From Pareuzebyella sediminis (GTDB lineage Bacteria > Bacteroidota > Bacteroidia > Flavobacteriales > Flavobacteriaceae), in NCBI RefSeq assembly GCF_008367235.1, contig NZ_VTZS01000003.1, positions 558,001-622,000 on the forward strand: 64,000 bases of DNA. Reading direction: 5' to 3'. The position numbers were made by a program, and so were the translations under genes. The notes below the pieces were generated by a model, which saw only the letters and a program-made list of their open reading frames with translations, was not told where the DNA came from and made no database searches. This document shows positions 27,938 to 36,793 of the stretch, piece by piece (the first letter of the stretch is position 1; the number at the start of each line of letters is the position of its first letter).

Positions 27938-29236
27938 CTATATTTCGTTTATAACGAAATTCACAGAATTTTCCACATACCAATAGGCACTATCTATGAT
28001 AAGGAACACCTTCGTAGCACTTTCATAACTTAGTTCGATGGTTTTAGGAGTTCCCATAGGGAAAGAAATAGATTCCTTGTAGGTGCTAAATTGATCTGCA
28101 CCCTCTTCGTAAATGGAGATATAGGTGGCCGCACCATCGCCATAAGCACCGGTATCTATAGTGTTGACCAAAGTTATTTCGTAAGCAGTTCCCGCCCCTG
28201 CCTCAAAAGTAAAAAGCTCGGTATCCCCTAAACCGATTGTTTTCAATGTATGAACACCGATTTCAAGAGCGCTAAAGTCACTTTCATTCAAAGGAGTTAC
28301 CTTTACTCCATAAGTGCCCGGAAAGCGGTCATCGTAGTGATCTATTTTCAGGTATACCCGCTCCGCATTCGGCACATACACGGGCAACGGGGAACCGTTC
28401 ATCTGAATAAGTCGCTCATTTTGAAAATAAGTTTTAGACTTATCACTATTATAGGCCGAAACTACAATACTACCAGCGTCGTACTCATCAAACCACTGAT
28501 CAAACCAAGCAATCGAGTATAACCCGGGACCGGGGGTGTCGAAATAGAGTTCTTGCTCCTCCTCTGCAGATAGATAGTAGCTGGTTTCAACACCAACCGT
28601 AATTTCTGGGTCCGATTCATACATCCCTATGGGCACTTCAACAATATTGCTTCCACCCAATAATCCAAAATCATCCCGAACAAAGACTCTAAAATAGGTT
28701 TCAGATGAATGGGGCAGAGTGGTTGTGAATAGGGTATCGTTTAACGAGGTCGCGACGTGCAAGAGTTCTCCCGTAGTTTCGTCAAGCCCACTACTACTAT
28801 GCTGATATACTTTGTACTCCCTGAAATCTTCACCTGTGTATTTATTCCATGACAAATTGACCTCGTTTGATTGTAAATCTCTTTGAATCGTAGGGTTGTC
28901 CAAAATAACGGGATCCGGCAGCATCAGGGCGTTTAACGATAAGTCCGAAGTGATGTTGATGGTTTCGCTCATAGTTGAAAAGCTTCCATTTTCGATGGTT
29001 ATCCCATAATTGAGCTCATGGGTGCCCTCGGGTATATTGTCGATTTTAAAAAAACCGTCGGCGTCGGATTTCACCCGATACTGAACTAGATTATCAATAT
29101 CGACTGTGGCATCTGTCACAGGGAATATTCCGTTGGTAAGAAGTCCAGATACGGAATATTGTTCATTTTCAGCCTCTTCCATGGTACAGTTAATAGTCAA
29201 AGAAAAAACAAAAAGAAGGAAAAGCATTTTTTTCAT
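27938..29236 (-). CDS. Lipoprotein with carboxypeptidase-regulatory-like and fibronectin type III domains
   Basis: A 432-residue protein with a lipobox near residue 17 (SLTINC). Residues 25-90 form a carboxypeptidase-regulatory-like beta sandwich (YSVSGLLTNG ... DADGFFKIDNIPEGTHEL). Residues 110-205 read as a fibronectin type III domain (LSWNKYTGEDFREYKVYQHS ... SSETYFRVFVRDDFG). The last 220 residues are beta-rich and repetitive (GLYSIAWFDQW, GAGTAYEITLVN), resembling pre-peptidase C-terminal-type modules. No enzyme domain is seen. It is probably a surface or periplasmic binding protein co-transcribed with the propeller lipoprotein. Confidence 0.72.
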   Translation of the reverse strand: MKKMLFLLFVFSLTINCTMEEAENEQYSVSGLLTNGIFPVTDATVDIDNLVQYRVKSDADGFFKIDNIPEGTHELNYGITIENGSFSTMSETINITSDLSLNALMLPDPVILDNPTIQRDLQSNEVNLSWNKYTGEDFREYKVYQHSSSGLDETTGELLHVATSLNDTLFTTTLPHSSETYFRVFVRDDFGLLGGSNIVEVPIGMYESDPEITVGVETSYYLSAEEEQELYFDTPGPGLYSIAWFDQWFDEYDAGSIVVSAYNSDKSKTYFQNERLIQMNGSPLPVYVPNAERVYLKIDHYDDRFPGTYGVKVTPLNESDFSALEIGVHTLKTIGLGDTELFTFEAGAGTAYEITLVNTIDTGAYGDGAATYISIYEEGADQFSTYKESISFPMGTPKTIELSYESATKVFLIIDSAYWYVENSVNFVINEI

Positions 29237-29591
29237 AGTTCTACTTTCGATTGAACAAAATCAAGGTGCTTCTTGTATAACATAGAAACAGCTACATTAT
29301 TGTAAGAAAAATATTCAAATAATTGAATATTCTTGATGATTTTATTTGAATTGTTTTGAAAATTAATTTCACGGACTATTATGCTTAATTTTATACCCAG
29401 TAACAATATCTAAAGGGAAAATATCAGCGTACTAATTTTGGCAAGGCTCTATATATGCCCAAGTCAAAAAGGAAATCGAAAAAACAATAATTTTTTCCAT
29501 CATTCCCATGGTAGGCTCTTGAATACGGTATTCAGATACCGCAATTATAACAAGACATAATTTTTTTATAGCAGTTAGAAAATAATATTAA
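29237..29591. other. Divergent intergenic region between the lipoprotein pair and the 2-epimerase gene
   Basis: The 355 bases are strongly AT-rich with no coding frame. A -7 element for the rightward gene lies at 29433-29440. No clear promoter for the leftward pair was found. The sharp drop in GC suggests a regulatory or recently joined segment. Confidence 0.4.
29433..29440 (+). promoter_or_regulatory. Possible -7 promoter element of the 2-epimerase gene
   Basis: TAATTTTG matches TAnnTTTG, but no -33 element lies at the right distance, and the leader would be about 145 bases. Confidence 0.35.
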
Positions 29592-30677
29592 ATGAAAATA
29601 ATCACCGTAATCGGGGCGAGGCCCCAATTTGTTAAGGCCGCCGTGGTAAGCAGGGCAATTGCCGAATACAATCAAAAGGCACCAAAGGAGAATATCGAAG
29701 AGCTCATCGTACATACGGGGCAACACTTCGATGAGAATATGAGTGCGGTCTTCTTTGAACAAATGCATATTCCGAAGCCTCATTACAACCTTGAGATCAA
29801 TAGCATGTCGCACGGGGCCATGACGGGTAAAATGTTAGAAAAGATCGAAGCCGTATTGCTAAAGGAAGAACCCGATTGGGTCTTGGTCTACGGCGATACC
29901 AATTCTACCATTGCAGGGGCCTTGGCCGCAAAGAAATTGCATATCAAAGTAGCCCATGTCGAAGCGGGTCTACGATCCTTTAAAACGCGTATGCCCGAAG
30001 AGATCAATAGAATTCTGACAGATAGAATAAGTGACATTCTTTTTTGCCCAACGCAGACGGCCATGGATAATCTTGAAAAGGAGGGCTATAACAACATCGA
30101 CATTCAAAAAGTACTATGCGGTGACGTCATGTACGATGCCGCGCTCTATTATACCGACAAGGCACAAAAACCTGAGCGATTGAAGGTATCGCAAGATTTT
30201 GTGCTATCCACTATCCACAGGCAAGAGAATACCGATACAGAAGGAAACCTGGAAAGTATTTTCAATGCCCTTGGGGAAATTTCCAAGGATAGGACAATAG
30301 TATTGCCCCTACATCCGAGAACGGTTAAAAAAATAGCACAATTGGGCATTCAACCCGATGAAAACATTCAAATAATCGATCCCGTAGGCTATTTTGAAAT
30401 GATATGGTTATTGATGCATTGCACTATGGTCATTACGGATAGCGGTGGACTGCAAAAGGAGGCTTTCTTCTTTAAAAAACCGTGTTTGACCGTACGTGAA
30501 GAAACGGAATGGGTAGAGCTGATCGAAAATGGATATAATGTGCTGACAGGCGCCAATAAGAGTGCCATAGTACAGGCCTATCGAGACCTTAAAGACAACG
30601 ACATCGATTTTAACAAGCATTTATACGGTACGGGCAGTACTGGGCATGAAATCGTACACGAACTGATAAAGTTTTAA
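29592..30677 (+). CDS. UDP-N-acetylglucosamine 2-epimerase family, WbpI/WlbD-like
   Basis: The 361-residue GT-B-fold epimerase carries GARPQFVKAA at residues 8-17, VHTGQHFDENMS, YGDTNSTIAGALAA, VEAGLRSFKTRMPEEINR and DSGGLQKEAFFFKKPCLTVREETEW. GARPQFxKAA is typical of WbpI/WlbD, which act on UDP-2,3-diacetamido-glucuronate, whereas WecB of enterics has GTRPEAIK. Together with the WlbA-like and WlbB-like genes at 18.7-20.5 kb, a UDP-ManNAc3NAcA product is likely. A plain UDP-GlcNAc 2-epimerase remains possible. It ends with a 4-base tail-to-tail overlap with the leftward phosphoesterase gene. Confidence 0.85.
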   Translation: MKIITVIGARPQFVKAAVVSRAIAEYNQKAPKENIEELIVHTGQHFDENMSAVFFEQMHIPKPHYNLEINSMSHGAMTGKMLEKIEAVLLKEEPDWVLVYGDTNSTIAGALAAKKLHIKVAHVEAGLRSFKTRMPEEINRILTDRISDILFCPTQTAMDNLEKEGYNNIDIQKVLCGDVMYDAALYYTDKAQKPERLKVSQDFVLSTIHRQENTDTEGNLESIFNALGEISKDRTIVLPLHPRTVKKIAQLGIQPDENIQIIDPVGYFEMIWLLMHCTMVITDSGGLQKEAFFFKKPCLTVREETEWVELIENGYNVLTGANKSAIVQAYRDLKDNDIDFNKHLYGTGSTGHEIVHELIKF

Positions 30678-31564
30678 TTGGCCGGCCCTGAATCGGTAAG
30701 ACTGTGGTCTTCGAGTTTTCCCATACCATCTATCGAAGGCCCGTTCAACGCAATGAGCTCAAAGCTTACGACACCAGTATCGGCGATATCAACGATCACG
30801 AAGTTGTCTTCTTTTCTGCCCCCCATTCCTGAGGCTATCAACCGTACATTATCGGTCTTGTCGTACATAATACCCCGCTCGTAGGCACCGGTATCCCCGG
30901 CAAATAGAAATACCTCGTTCTCAAGGGATTGAAACATAGGGTATATTTCCGTAAAAAAGTTATTCTCTTTATCCCTGCCTTTGGTGGAATTCAATGGGGA
31001 ATCCCTATATCGGTTATCCTTTTGCCACCATAGTATATGGTGAAAAAACACAAAAATATTTCTACTGCTATCTGCCTTGTCGGCAATCTCGCCTTTCAGC
31101 CACTTCAATTGGTTTTTGGAGACATCGGCAGGTTCTAGATTGGTGTCCAAAACTATAAAAAGATCATTGTTATGCATGAAACTCCGGTAGGAAGGGCCAT
31201 AGCGTTCCGTGAAAGTTTTTCTCTTTTTCGTGTTGCCGATGTCATGATTCCCGGGGGCAAAATATACGGTCTTGCCCATATAGGCGATATCGGCATCGAG
31301 CTCTTCCCATTCTTTCAGGCTCCCATCATAGACCATGTCGCCCGTTAAGACTCCAAATGCAATGCTAGGATCGTTTTTGATAAGGTCAAGTTTCTCCTTA
31401 AAAGGGGGGTGTACGCCTTCATTAATTTCGGCCTCTCCGTGGGCTCCATACACATGTCCTGCTACGAAAAAGCTGTAACCTGCATCTTCCTCTTTTTCAC
31501 AAGATGTACAGAGGGCGAGCAATATGAAGGTTAAGAGATAAACGGAAATGCGCATTTCTTTCAT
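30674..31564 (-). CDS. Metallophosphoesterase lipoprotein
   Basis: The 296-residue protein has a lipoprotein signal with lipobox LCTSC (Cys about 22), so it acts in the periplasm or at the surface. The calcineurin-like metal-binding motifs are present: GHVYGAHGE near residue 35 (variant of DxH), GVLTGDMVYDG, APGNHDIG, FFHHILW and a final AGDTGAYERG. It should hydrolyse phosphate esters or polyphosphate-like bonds. It is the last gene of the five-gene leftward operon, starting within the stop of the pyrophosphatase gene (4-base overlap). Confidence 0.82.
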   Translation of the reverse strand: MKEMRISVYLLTFILLALCTSCEKEEDAGYSFFVAGHVYGAHGEAEINEGVHPPFKEKLDLIKNDPSIAFGVLTGDMVYDGSLKEWEELDADIAYMGKTVYFAPGNHDIGNTKKRKTFTERYGPSYRSFMHNNDLFIVLDTNLEPADVSKNQLKWLKGEIADKADSSRNIFVFFHHILWWQKDNRYRDSPLNSTKGRDKENNFFTEIYPMFQSLENEVFLFAGDTGAYERGIMYDKTDNVRLIASGMGGRKEDNFVIVDIADTGVVSFELIALNGPSIDGMGKLEDHSLTDSGPAN

Positions 31565-32166
31565 TTTTTTAAACTACGACTAATTTCTTCAATTGCCTCG
31601 CTTTCATTGCCCCAACCTTGGATCGAACTACTATCTTCAGGGTTGTAGCTTAGAAACCAGAGTGCTACTATTTCAAGAAGCTCATTATAATTCGATTTAA
31701 ATTCGGCATATGTGGTGGCCCTAATAATCCGTTTACTTTTTTCGGCAGGTACGGCCAAAATTTTATAGTCAAGCTCCCCATCATCAATAAGTTTTAGTAC
31801 ACAGACCGGTAGCACCGACATGATGGTACCTGTGGGCTCTGCCTCGGATATCACCAAAACATCCAGGGCATCGCCATCACCTCCGTACTCGCTTTGGGAA
31901 AGTGTCGAAGGGATAAACCCGTAATTAGCAGGATAGGGTAGAAAATCAATAGTGCGATCTTCCCCATTGATTCGGTCTATCTGAAATTCTTTTTCAATGG
32001 GGTCGTACTCTAATTTTTTGCTCGTCCCGGCAGGTATTTCTATGACGGCATTGTAAGCACCCTTTGCGTCTTGCGCCGGTATGTGGTAATAGTCCGTAGC
32101 GGCACATCCTGAGGACAATATAACCAACAGAAATATAAAAGGAACGGTACATTTGTGCTCACTCAT
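31561..32166 (-). CDS. Family I inorganic pyrophosphatase, lipoprotein form
   Basis: I set the start at the ATG at 32166, giving 201 residues that begin with a lipoprotein signal and lipobox LSSGC (Cys 20). The longer frame to 32226 would run into the upstream gene and bury the signal. The body has family I motifs: EIPAGTSKKLEYD, LPYPANYGFIPST, the metal site GDGDALDVLV (about 92-101) and YKILAVP. Soluble PPases are cytoplasmic; a lipidated one should cleave pyrophosphate outside the inner membrane. It sits 22 bases after the VTC gene, which points to a shared phosphate task. Confidence 0.85.
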   Translation of the reverse strand: MSEHKCTVPFIFLLVILSSGCAATDYYHIPAQDAKGAYNAVIEIPAGTSKKLEYDPIEKEFQIDRINGEDRTIDFLPYPANYGFIPSTLSQSEYGGDGDALDVLVISEAEPTGTIMSVLPVCVLKLIDDGELDYKILAVPAEKSKRIIRATTYAEFKSNYNELLEIVALWFLSYNPEDSSSIQGWGNESEAIEEISRSLKK

Positions 32167-32188
32167 AGCAAAATCTGTGGAAGCCTTT

Positions 32189-32911
32189 CTAAACCAATGC
32201 ATTATGGTACAATAAATTAATGCCATTTACGTACTTAGAGCTTTTAGAGAGGCGGGTCTTTATCTGTTGGGAAAGAAGACGGGCTTCATGGTCGGAACCC
32301 AAGGCATATTTCAGTTCTAGAACAATATCCGAAGTTTTTCTTTGCCCGTGTTCCAAGCACATATAATTAGGGTTATAAAACGCTTGGTTAAAGTCGACGG
32401 TAATGCGAAAACGCCCACAGAAAGATAGAAAATAACGACGTTCGTAGGTGTTGATCAAGGTGGGGTGCAAGGTCTTTAACGCTTCGTAGACACCTGATTT
32501 CAAAGTAGTTATTTCTTTGAGCAAATCCTGTATTTGAGTGGGCTTTTGCATATCTAAATCAAATGCTACCCCCTTTAAGGGGTAAGAATCTTTATCCCCT
32601 ACTTCGCCCATCTTTTTTTTAACCTCAATGGTAGGGTCTTGAATCTTTGAAGTAGTGTCCCCGTACCAGCGCAAGCGCATTTTTTTTCTATGGGCCACTC
32701 CCTCTACATTTTGCTTATAGAAATTATAGTTCGAGTCATCAAAGTAAATGTTATTTACTTTTCTACGGTGAAAAATTTCTTGAAAGCAGTAAGAATTTCG
32801 AAGTACACTGAGAATTACATCTTGAACATGGCAATTCTGAAAGAGGAATTTCCGTTCAAAACGAAGGGTGCTTTGGTCGTTTGTCTTATCTACTACTTTT
32901 TCCGTACTCAT
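32189..32911 (-). CDS. VTC-domain polyphosphate polymerase
   Basis: Taking the ATG at 32911, which lies within the end of the CotH gene, the protein has 240 residues and no signal peptide. It matches the tunnel-shaped VTC/CYTH fold: FERKFLF at about 18-24, IYFDDSNYNFY, KKMRLRWYGD with the paired Arg of the nucleotide site, IEVKKKMG, RRYFLSF...GRFRITVDF and the late glutamate in VLELKYA. All basic and acidic positions I expect in the catalytic tunnel are present, so it may make polyphosphate from ATP on the cytoplasmic side. It could also bind another triphosphate substrate. Confidence 0.82.
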   Translation of the reverse strand: MSTEKVVDKTNDQSTLRFERKFLFQNCHVQDVILSVLRNSYCFQEIFHRRKVNNIYFDDSNYNFYKQNVEGVAHRKKMRLRWYGDTTSKIQDPTIEVKKKMGEVGDKDSYPLKGVAFDLDMQKPTQIQDLLKEITTLKSGVYEALKTLHPTLINTYERRYFLSFCGRFRITVDFNQAFYNPNYMCLEHGQRKTSDIVLELKYALGSDHEARLLSQQIKTRLSKSSKYVNGINLLYHNALV

Positions 32912-35894
32912 TGCCATACATTTTATCAATAACGTTATCCGATTTTTCTTGGATAATGTTATCATCAATTACCAAATCGGAATTTTCGGCAATCAAATAG
33001 GGCACCTCTATACCGGAAAACTTTAACCTTTTTAAGTTCACGATACCGGGCCCAAACTCGCTTTTCTTCTGAAAACAGGCCACGCCCAGACGCGTATTTT
33101 CTATGGCCACGTCGGTTAGGGTTATGGTAGATAAATCTTTGCTTACCACGCCGATTTCACCCCCTTGTATCCTTATGCCGCTTCCATTCATTGTGCTTCC
33201 CTCTCCTGCGCTCAATGCCTTATCCGAAGGGTTTTTTATGACAATGTCGGCCAAGGTCAATGTAGATCCAGAAACATCGATTCCATCATTACCCGAATTA
33301 ACAAAAGTTGAATTGGTAATACTACCTTCCACGAAATCACCGTCGAAAGCGTCTGAATAGGTGTCAATAAATGTACATTGATCCATAGTAAAGCTTGTTC
33401 GGATGATATTCAGGGCGTCTTCCGAACGATTTTTTTCAAAAACACAATTCCGAACATCTACCGTTGCTTCGTTGAAGTTTACAGAGCCCGATAATTCCCA
33501 AAACCCTACTTTAGGAATGGATAGCCCTTTAAAGGTAGTGTATTCTAATTTGGACTTTTCTTTTGTCGAGGAAACAAAAATGCCCCCTCCGGTATTGTCG
33601 CTTGAAATGAACTCTATGGGCGTATCGGCCGTTCCTATGCTATAAAAGGGAGCATAAGAAACAATAGAGGCTTCCTTTGTGAAATCCAAAAAGAAACCAG
33701 GCTCAACAACTACTTTATATTTCGAAGGAATAAAAAGTGTTTTGTCCAAATGATATTGACCACGGGTAAAGGTCAAAGTTCTTTTCGATTCATCTATTTT
33801 TATGAAAGCGAATTCGTCGGTATTATCGGAAAGGGACACACTTTCTACAATTTGCCCATCTAGGGTAGAACTGAACGCCTTAATATTTCCGCGTAAATAT
33901 TCAGAGGAACCGATTAGATGGTGTCTTACCTGAATTTTATCAAGATCTTTTGGATATCTAAACCCTCCTTCCTTATTTTTTTTGGATACAAAGGCATTGT
34001 TAAATGCTTTTTTTAGGGGAAAATCAATATTTAGTGTATCCCTGGGTGAGATGGTCCATGATCGACCGACTTGATTCAACGATTTGCCGTTCTCTAAGAC
34101 CAGCGCATCTATAAGAATGGGAAACTCGGAAAAATTCTTTACTTCTAACCGCATCGTATTATCACTAAAAGACAATAACGTCGATTGTATACTGGTGTTC
34201 GGGTGTATTTTATTTTTTATCAGATTGGCATTATGCTGTAGAATATCAATATCGACGCTTGCTTCATTGAACTCACCGGTAAGTTCAAGCCCCAATCTGT
34301 TTAGATCGCCCATATATTTATTCAAAAAATCCTTTATAAAAGTTTCAGAAGATACCAATTCGTAATATTCCATAAGTTTGGCTTGATAAGCGGCATCTTT
34401 GACCCCAATGGGATAGTCACGTAAAGCACGTGTTTTAAAACCAGAGTTGGAATCAAAGGAAATGGGCTCTAATTTATGGGTCACCGGATTGTAGTATATT
34501 CTTATGTTCTCGATCATTAAACCATGATCAGCACCGAACAGATTACAAAGGGCGACATAGAAGGCCAGTCTGTCTACATCAAATGCTTCCGAGAGTGCCA
34601 ACTTATCGTCACGCAGGCCTAAAATTAAGTTTTTACCAAGTTGAAACTGTTTAGATAGCGCCGGATTGCTCAGTGTTTTGTTTTCATTGTATACTTTCAA
34701 GGGCAACTCGCCCTTTTTTGGCCTGTTCAGGTCTTCAGGGTAGTCGAGTTGAAGATCTCTTACTTGCTTTCTGTCATCCCAAATCATGGTTTCATCGAAC
34801 CCGAAGATCAAACCCTCCCTTCTTCGGTTGTTCTCGATCAATATTTTATCGAAACTTTCTTCCAAGGCCATAATCCCCAAGGGCACAATAGAATCAATAT
34901 CGGATAGCAAAATATCGACGTTCAGGAAATCGTAACGAAGACCAACAATGTCGTTATCCTTAACCACCTTGTTGAAGAGCCATTCCCAGATATAATTTCT
35001 TGACTTCGGGTGTTGTATCGAAAATTTTCGCATGCCGAACACCGTATTTTCGCCATCGGGTTCAATGCGGTACGACCATTTGGTAGGGTGCTCTAGATGA
35101 TCGGTCCAATCTCCCTTCAACCGAATGGAAGCTTCCGTTCTTGTTTCTCCTTCGGCGATGATATCGGCTTTGACCATATCGTCATCACCAGACACCAAAA
35201 TACCTGATTCTAAGGCCTCGTTTCTTTTTTTCTCAATTTTCCGGTAGGCTTTGGACTTCAAGGTTAATCTAAAGTCCTTTAAAGAGTTCTCTACGGGAGT
35301 AGTCAGTGAAGGGAGGCTGTCTTTTTCGAAGAAAAGTTCTGTAAACCTTCCCAATTGGCGATCATGTCTTACAAACTCGAGCTTTTTTAGGTTGTTGTAG
35401 TTAAAGTAGGGGTGTTCCAATCGAAATTTGAATACAAAATAGGTATCGCTTCCCTTTTCTATTTTAACGGGAACAAGTTGCTCATGGCGCAATACGATAT
35501 GATCATAGCGTTGATTTACGGCCCTCCATGCTTTGGGGTCTTTTAAATATAAGAAAGCAATGAACCTACCATTGCGTTCTAAATCGGTAATCGAGTCTTT
35601 GTAAACTATCATTAAGGTAGGTGCCCCTAACTCTTTGTTCAAATAAAGTGAAAGATTGTCTTTTGAATAAATTTTGTTCTTATCCGTGTTTAAGAGGTCT
35701 TTGGTATAGAGCGTCGAGCTGAGAATAACAGGCGCGTTCTTTTTAGTTTCTTGTTTATCGCTTTCATTCGTAAATCCAAATAGTTGGGGCTTTGAATCAA
35801 CGGAGATTTTAAAAAATCCAAGGGCTAAGAACACAATGAGGGCCAATAAAATAATGCGTCTGTTACTGTAACTTTTCTTAGAATGGATAAGCAT
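32886..35894 (-). CDS. CotH-type kinase fused to a right-handed beta-helix
   Basis: A 1002-residue protein with one N-terminal hydrophobic helix (about 13-30) that should export or anchor it. Residues about 250-500 form a CotH kinase domain: IRLKGDW (257-263), KWSYRIE, HPKSRNYIWEWLFNK, the LFGADHG stretch and the metal-binding SFDSNSGF (D481). After a linker, residues about 690-960 are a parallel beta-helix with repeating short strands (LNIIRTSFTMDQCTF, AFDGDFVEGSITNSTFVNSGNDGIDV). CotH of Bacillus phosphorylates coat proteins. Here the target may be an envelope glycan or protein. It is 15 bases after DUF4956 and overlaps the VTC gene by 26 bases. Confidence 0.82.
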   Translation of the reverse strand: MLIHSKKSYSNRRIILLALIVFLALGFFKISVDSKPQLFGFTNESDKQETKKNAPVILSSTLYTKDLLNTDKNKIYSKDNLSLYLNKELGAPTLMIVYKDSITDLERNGRFIAFLYLKDPKAWRAVNQRYDHIVLRHEQLVPVKIEKGSDTYFVFKFRLEHPYFNYNNLKKLEFVRHDRQLGRFTELFFEKDSLPSLTTPVENSLKDFRLTLKSKAYRKIEKKRNEALESGILVSGDDDMVKADIIAEGETRTEASIRLKGDWTDHLEHPTKWSYRIEPDGENTVFGMRKFSIQHPKSRNYIWEWLFNKVVKDNDIVGLRYDFLNVDILLSDIDSIVPLGIMALEESFDKILIENNRRREGLIFGFDETMIWDDRKQVRDLQLDYPEDLNRPKKGELPLKVYNENKTLSNPALSKQFQLGKNLILGLRDDKLALSEAFDVDRLAFYVALCNLFGADHGLMIENIRIYYNPVTHKLEPISFDSNSGFKTRALRDYPIGVKDAAYQAKLMEYYELVSSETFIKDFLNKYMGDLNRLGLELTGEFNEASVDIDILQHNANLIKNKIHPNTSIQSTLLSFSDNTMRLEVKNFSEFPILIDALVLENGKSLNQVGRSWTISPRDTLNIDFPLKKAFNNAFVSKKNKEGGFRYPKDLDKIQVRHHLIGSSEYLRGNIKAFSSTLDGQIVESVSLSDNTDEFAFIKIDESKRTLTFTRGQYHLDKTLFIPSKYKVVVEPGFFLDFTKEASIVSYAPFYSIGTADTPIEFISSDNTGGGIFVSSTKEKSKLEYTTFKGLSIPKVGFWELSGSVNFNEATVDVRNCVFEKNRSEDALNIIRTSFTMDQCTFIDTYSDAFDGDFVEGSITNSTFVNSGNDGIDVSGSTLTLADIVIKNPSDKALSAGEGSTMNGSGIRIQGGEIGVVSKDLSTITLTDVAIENTRLGVACFQKKSEFGPGIVNLKRLKFSGIEVPYLIAENSDLVIDDNIIQEKSDNVIDKMYGNEYGKSSR

Positions 35895-35909
35895 AGCGTT
35901 ACTTTTAAA

Positions 35910-36599
35910 TTATATGGTCATATTCTGACTATCTATGAAGGTGATTGACAGTTGGTTGTCCATTTTCGTCAAATCTTTGGTAATTTCATTGATGCTGTTG
36001 AGGTCTTTGAGTACGATGAGAAAATTGTAGCTCATTTGGTTTTTATCGACATTCATACGAATTAGTTCTGTTCTTGAGGAGTTTTGGGCGAGTATAGACA
36101 TGATACTTTTTTGTAGTTCTGTTCTGTCTTCTTCATCCGCGGATACTTTGCTAATCAAAATATTTTGATTGATCATATTTTTTGACGCGCTCTTTCCTGC
36201 TAGAAAGATTATTAGAAATAAGACAAAAGCACCGACGACTGTAGGAACTACTTGATTAGCACCAAACCCCAGGCCTATAGCAATGGCAATGAAAAAATAC
36301 CCTAGTTCTTCGGGCTCCTTGATGGCTGTTCTGAATCGGATGATCGATAGAGCCCCTACGAGACCAAGGGAAAGGGCCAATGACGACTTTACGATGCTGA
36401 TAATGATAAAAGTGGTTACTCCAACTACGATCAGTACCTTTGATAATTGAGTACGGTTTGATAAAGAGCGTCCGAATCGCACATACACCAAAGACAGGAG
36501 ATATAAAAGAATAGCACAAAGTACAATATTGATAAGGTAGTTTACTAAAGAGAATGTTTCCCCGGAATCTATGGCAAATTGATTAAGAAGGTCGTTCAT
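35910..36599 (-). CDS. DUF4956 family membrane protein
   Basis: The 229-residue protein has about four transmembrane helices (roughly 17-38, 50-70, 75-95 and 105-135), with the conserved LGLVGALSIIRFRTAIKEPEELGYFFIAIAIGLG segment split by charged residues, then a soluble tail of about 85 residues. DUF4956 proteins are often encoded beside VTC-domain and CotH proteins, and a membrane channel or anchoring role has been suggested. It is the first gene of the leftward operon and faces the divergent GT2 gene across 194 bases. Confidence 0.85.
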   Translation of the reverse strand: MNDLLNQFAIDSGETFSLVNYLINIVLCAILLYLLSLVYVRFGRSLSNRTQLSKVLIVVGVTTFIIISIVKSSLALSLGLVGALSIIRFRTAIKEPEELGYFFIAIAIGLGFGANQVVPTVVGAFVLFLIIFLAGKSASKNMINQNILISKVSADEEDRTELQKSIMSILAQNSSRTELIRMNVDKNQMSYNFLIVLKDLNSINEITKDLTKMDNQLSITFIDSQNMTI

Positions 36600-36699
36600 T
36601 TTGTTTCTATATTAATCGTTTGGTAACAATTTCTTTACAAAGAACGTAAACTAATGCCTAATAAAAAAAGCTTGATTCGCCATTGCTTTGGTTTTCGAT

Positions 36700-36707
36700 T
36701 ATTTTTG
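36700..36707 (+). promoter_or_regulatory. -7 promoter element of the GT2 gene
   Basis: TATTTTTG followed by C is a perfect -7 element, 87 bases before the GT2 start. TTG triplets lie upstream but not at the ideal spacing. Confidence 0.5.
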
Positions 36708-36793
36708 CAATAATCGACCCCTGAAATACGGGTCATCGGTGAAGTTTGCGGAAACCTATTTTCTGATCTTATATACAGTTTTAGTAATTAAAA

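Noticed and set aside
29592-30677. WecB as the name of the 2-epimerase
   Set aside because: The GARPQFxKAA start and the WlbA/WlbB-like genes favour the WbpI/WlbD group, although a plain UDP-GlcNAc 2-epimerase cannot be excluded.
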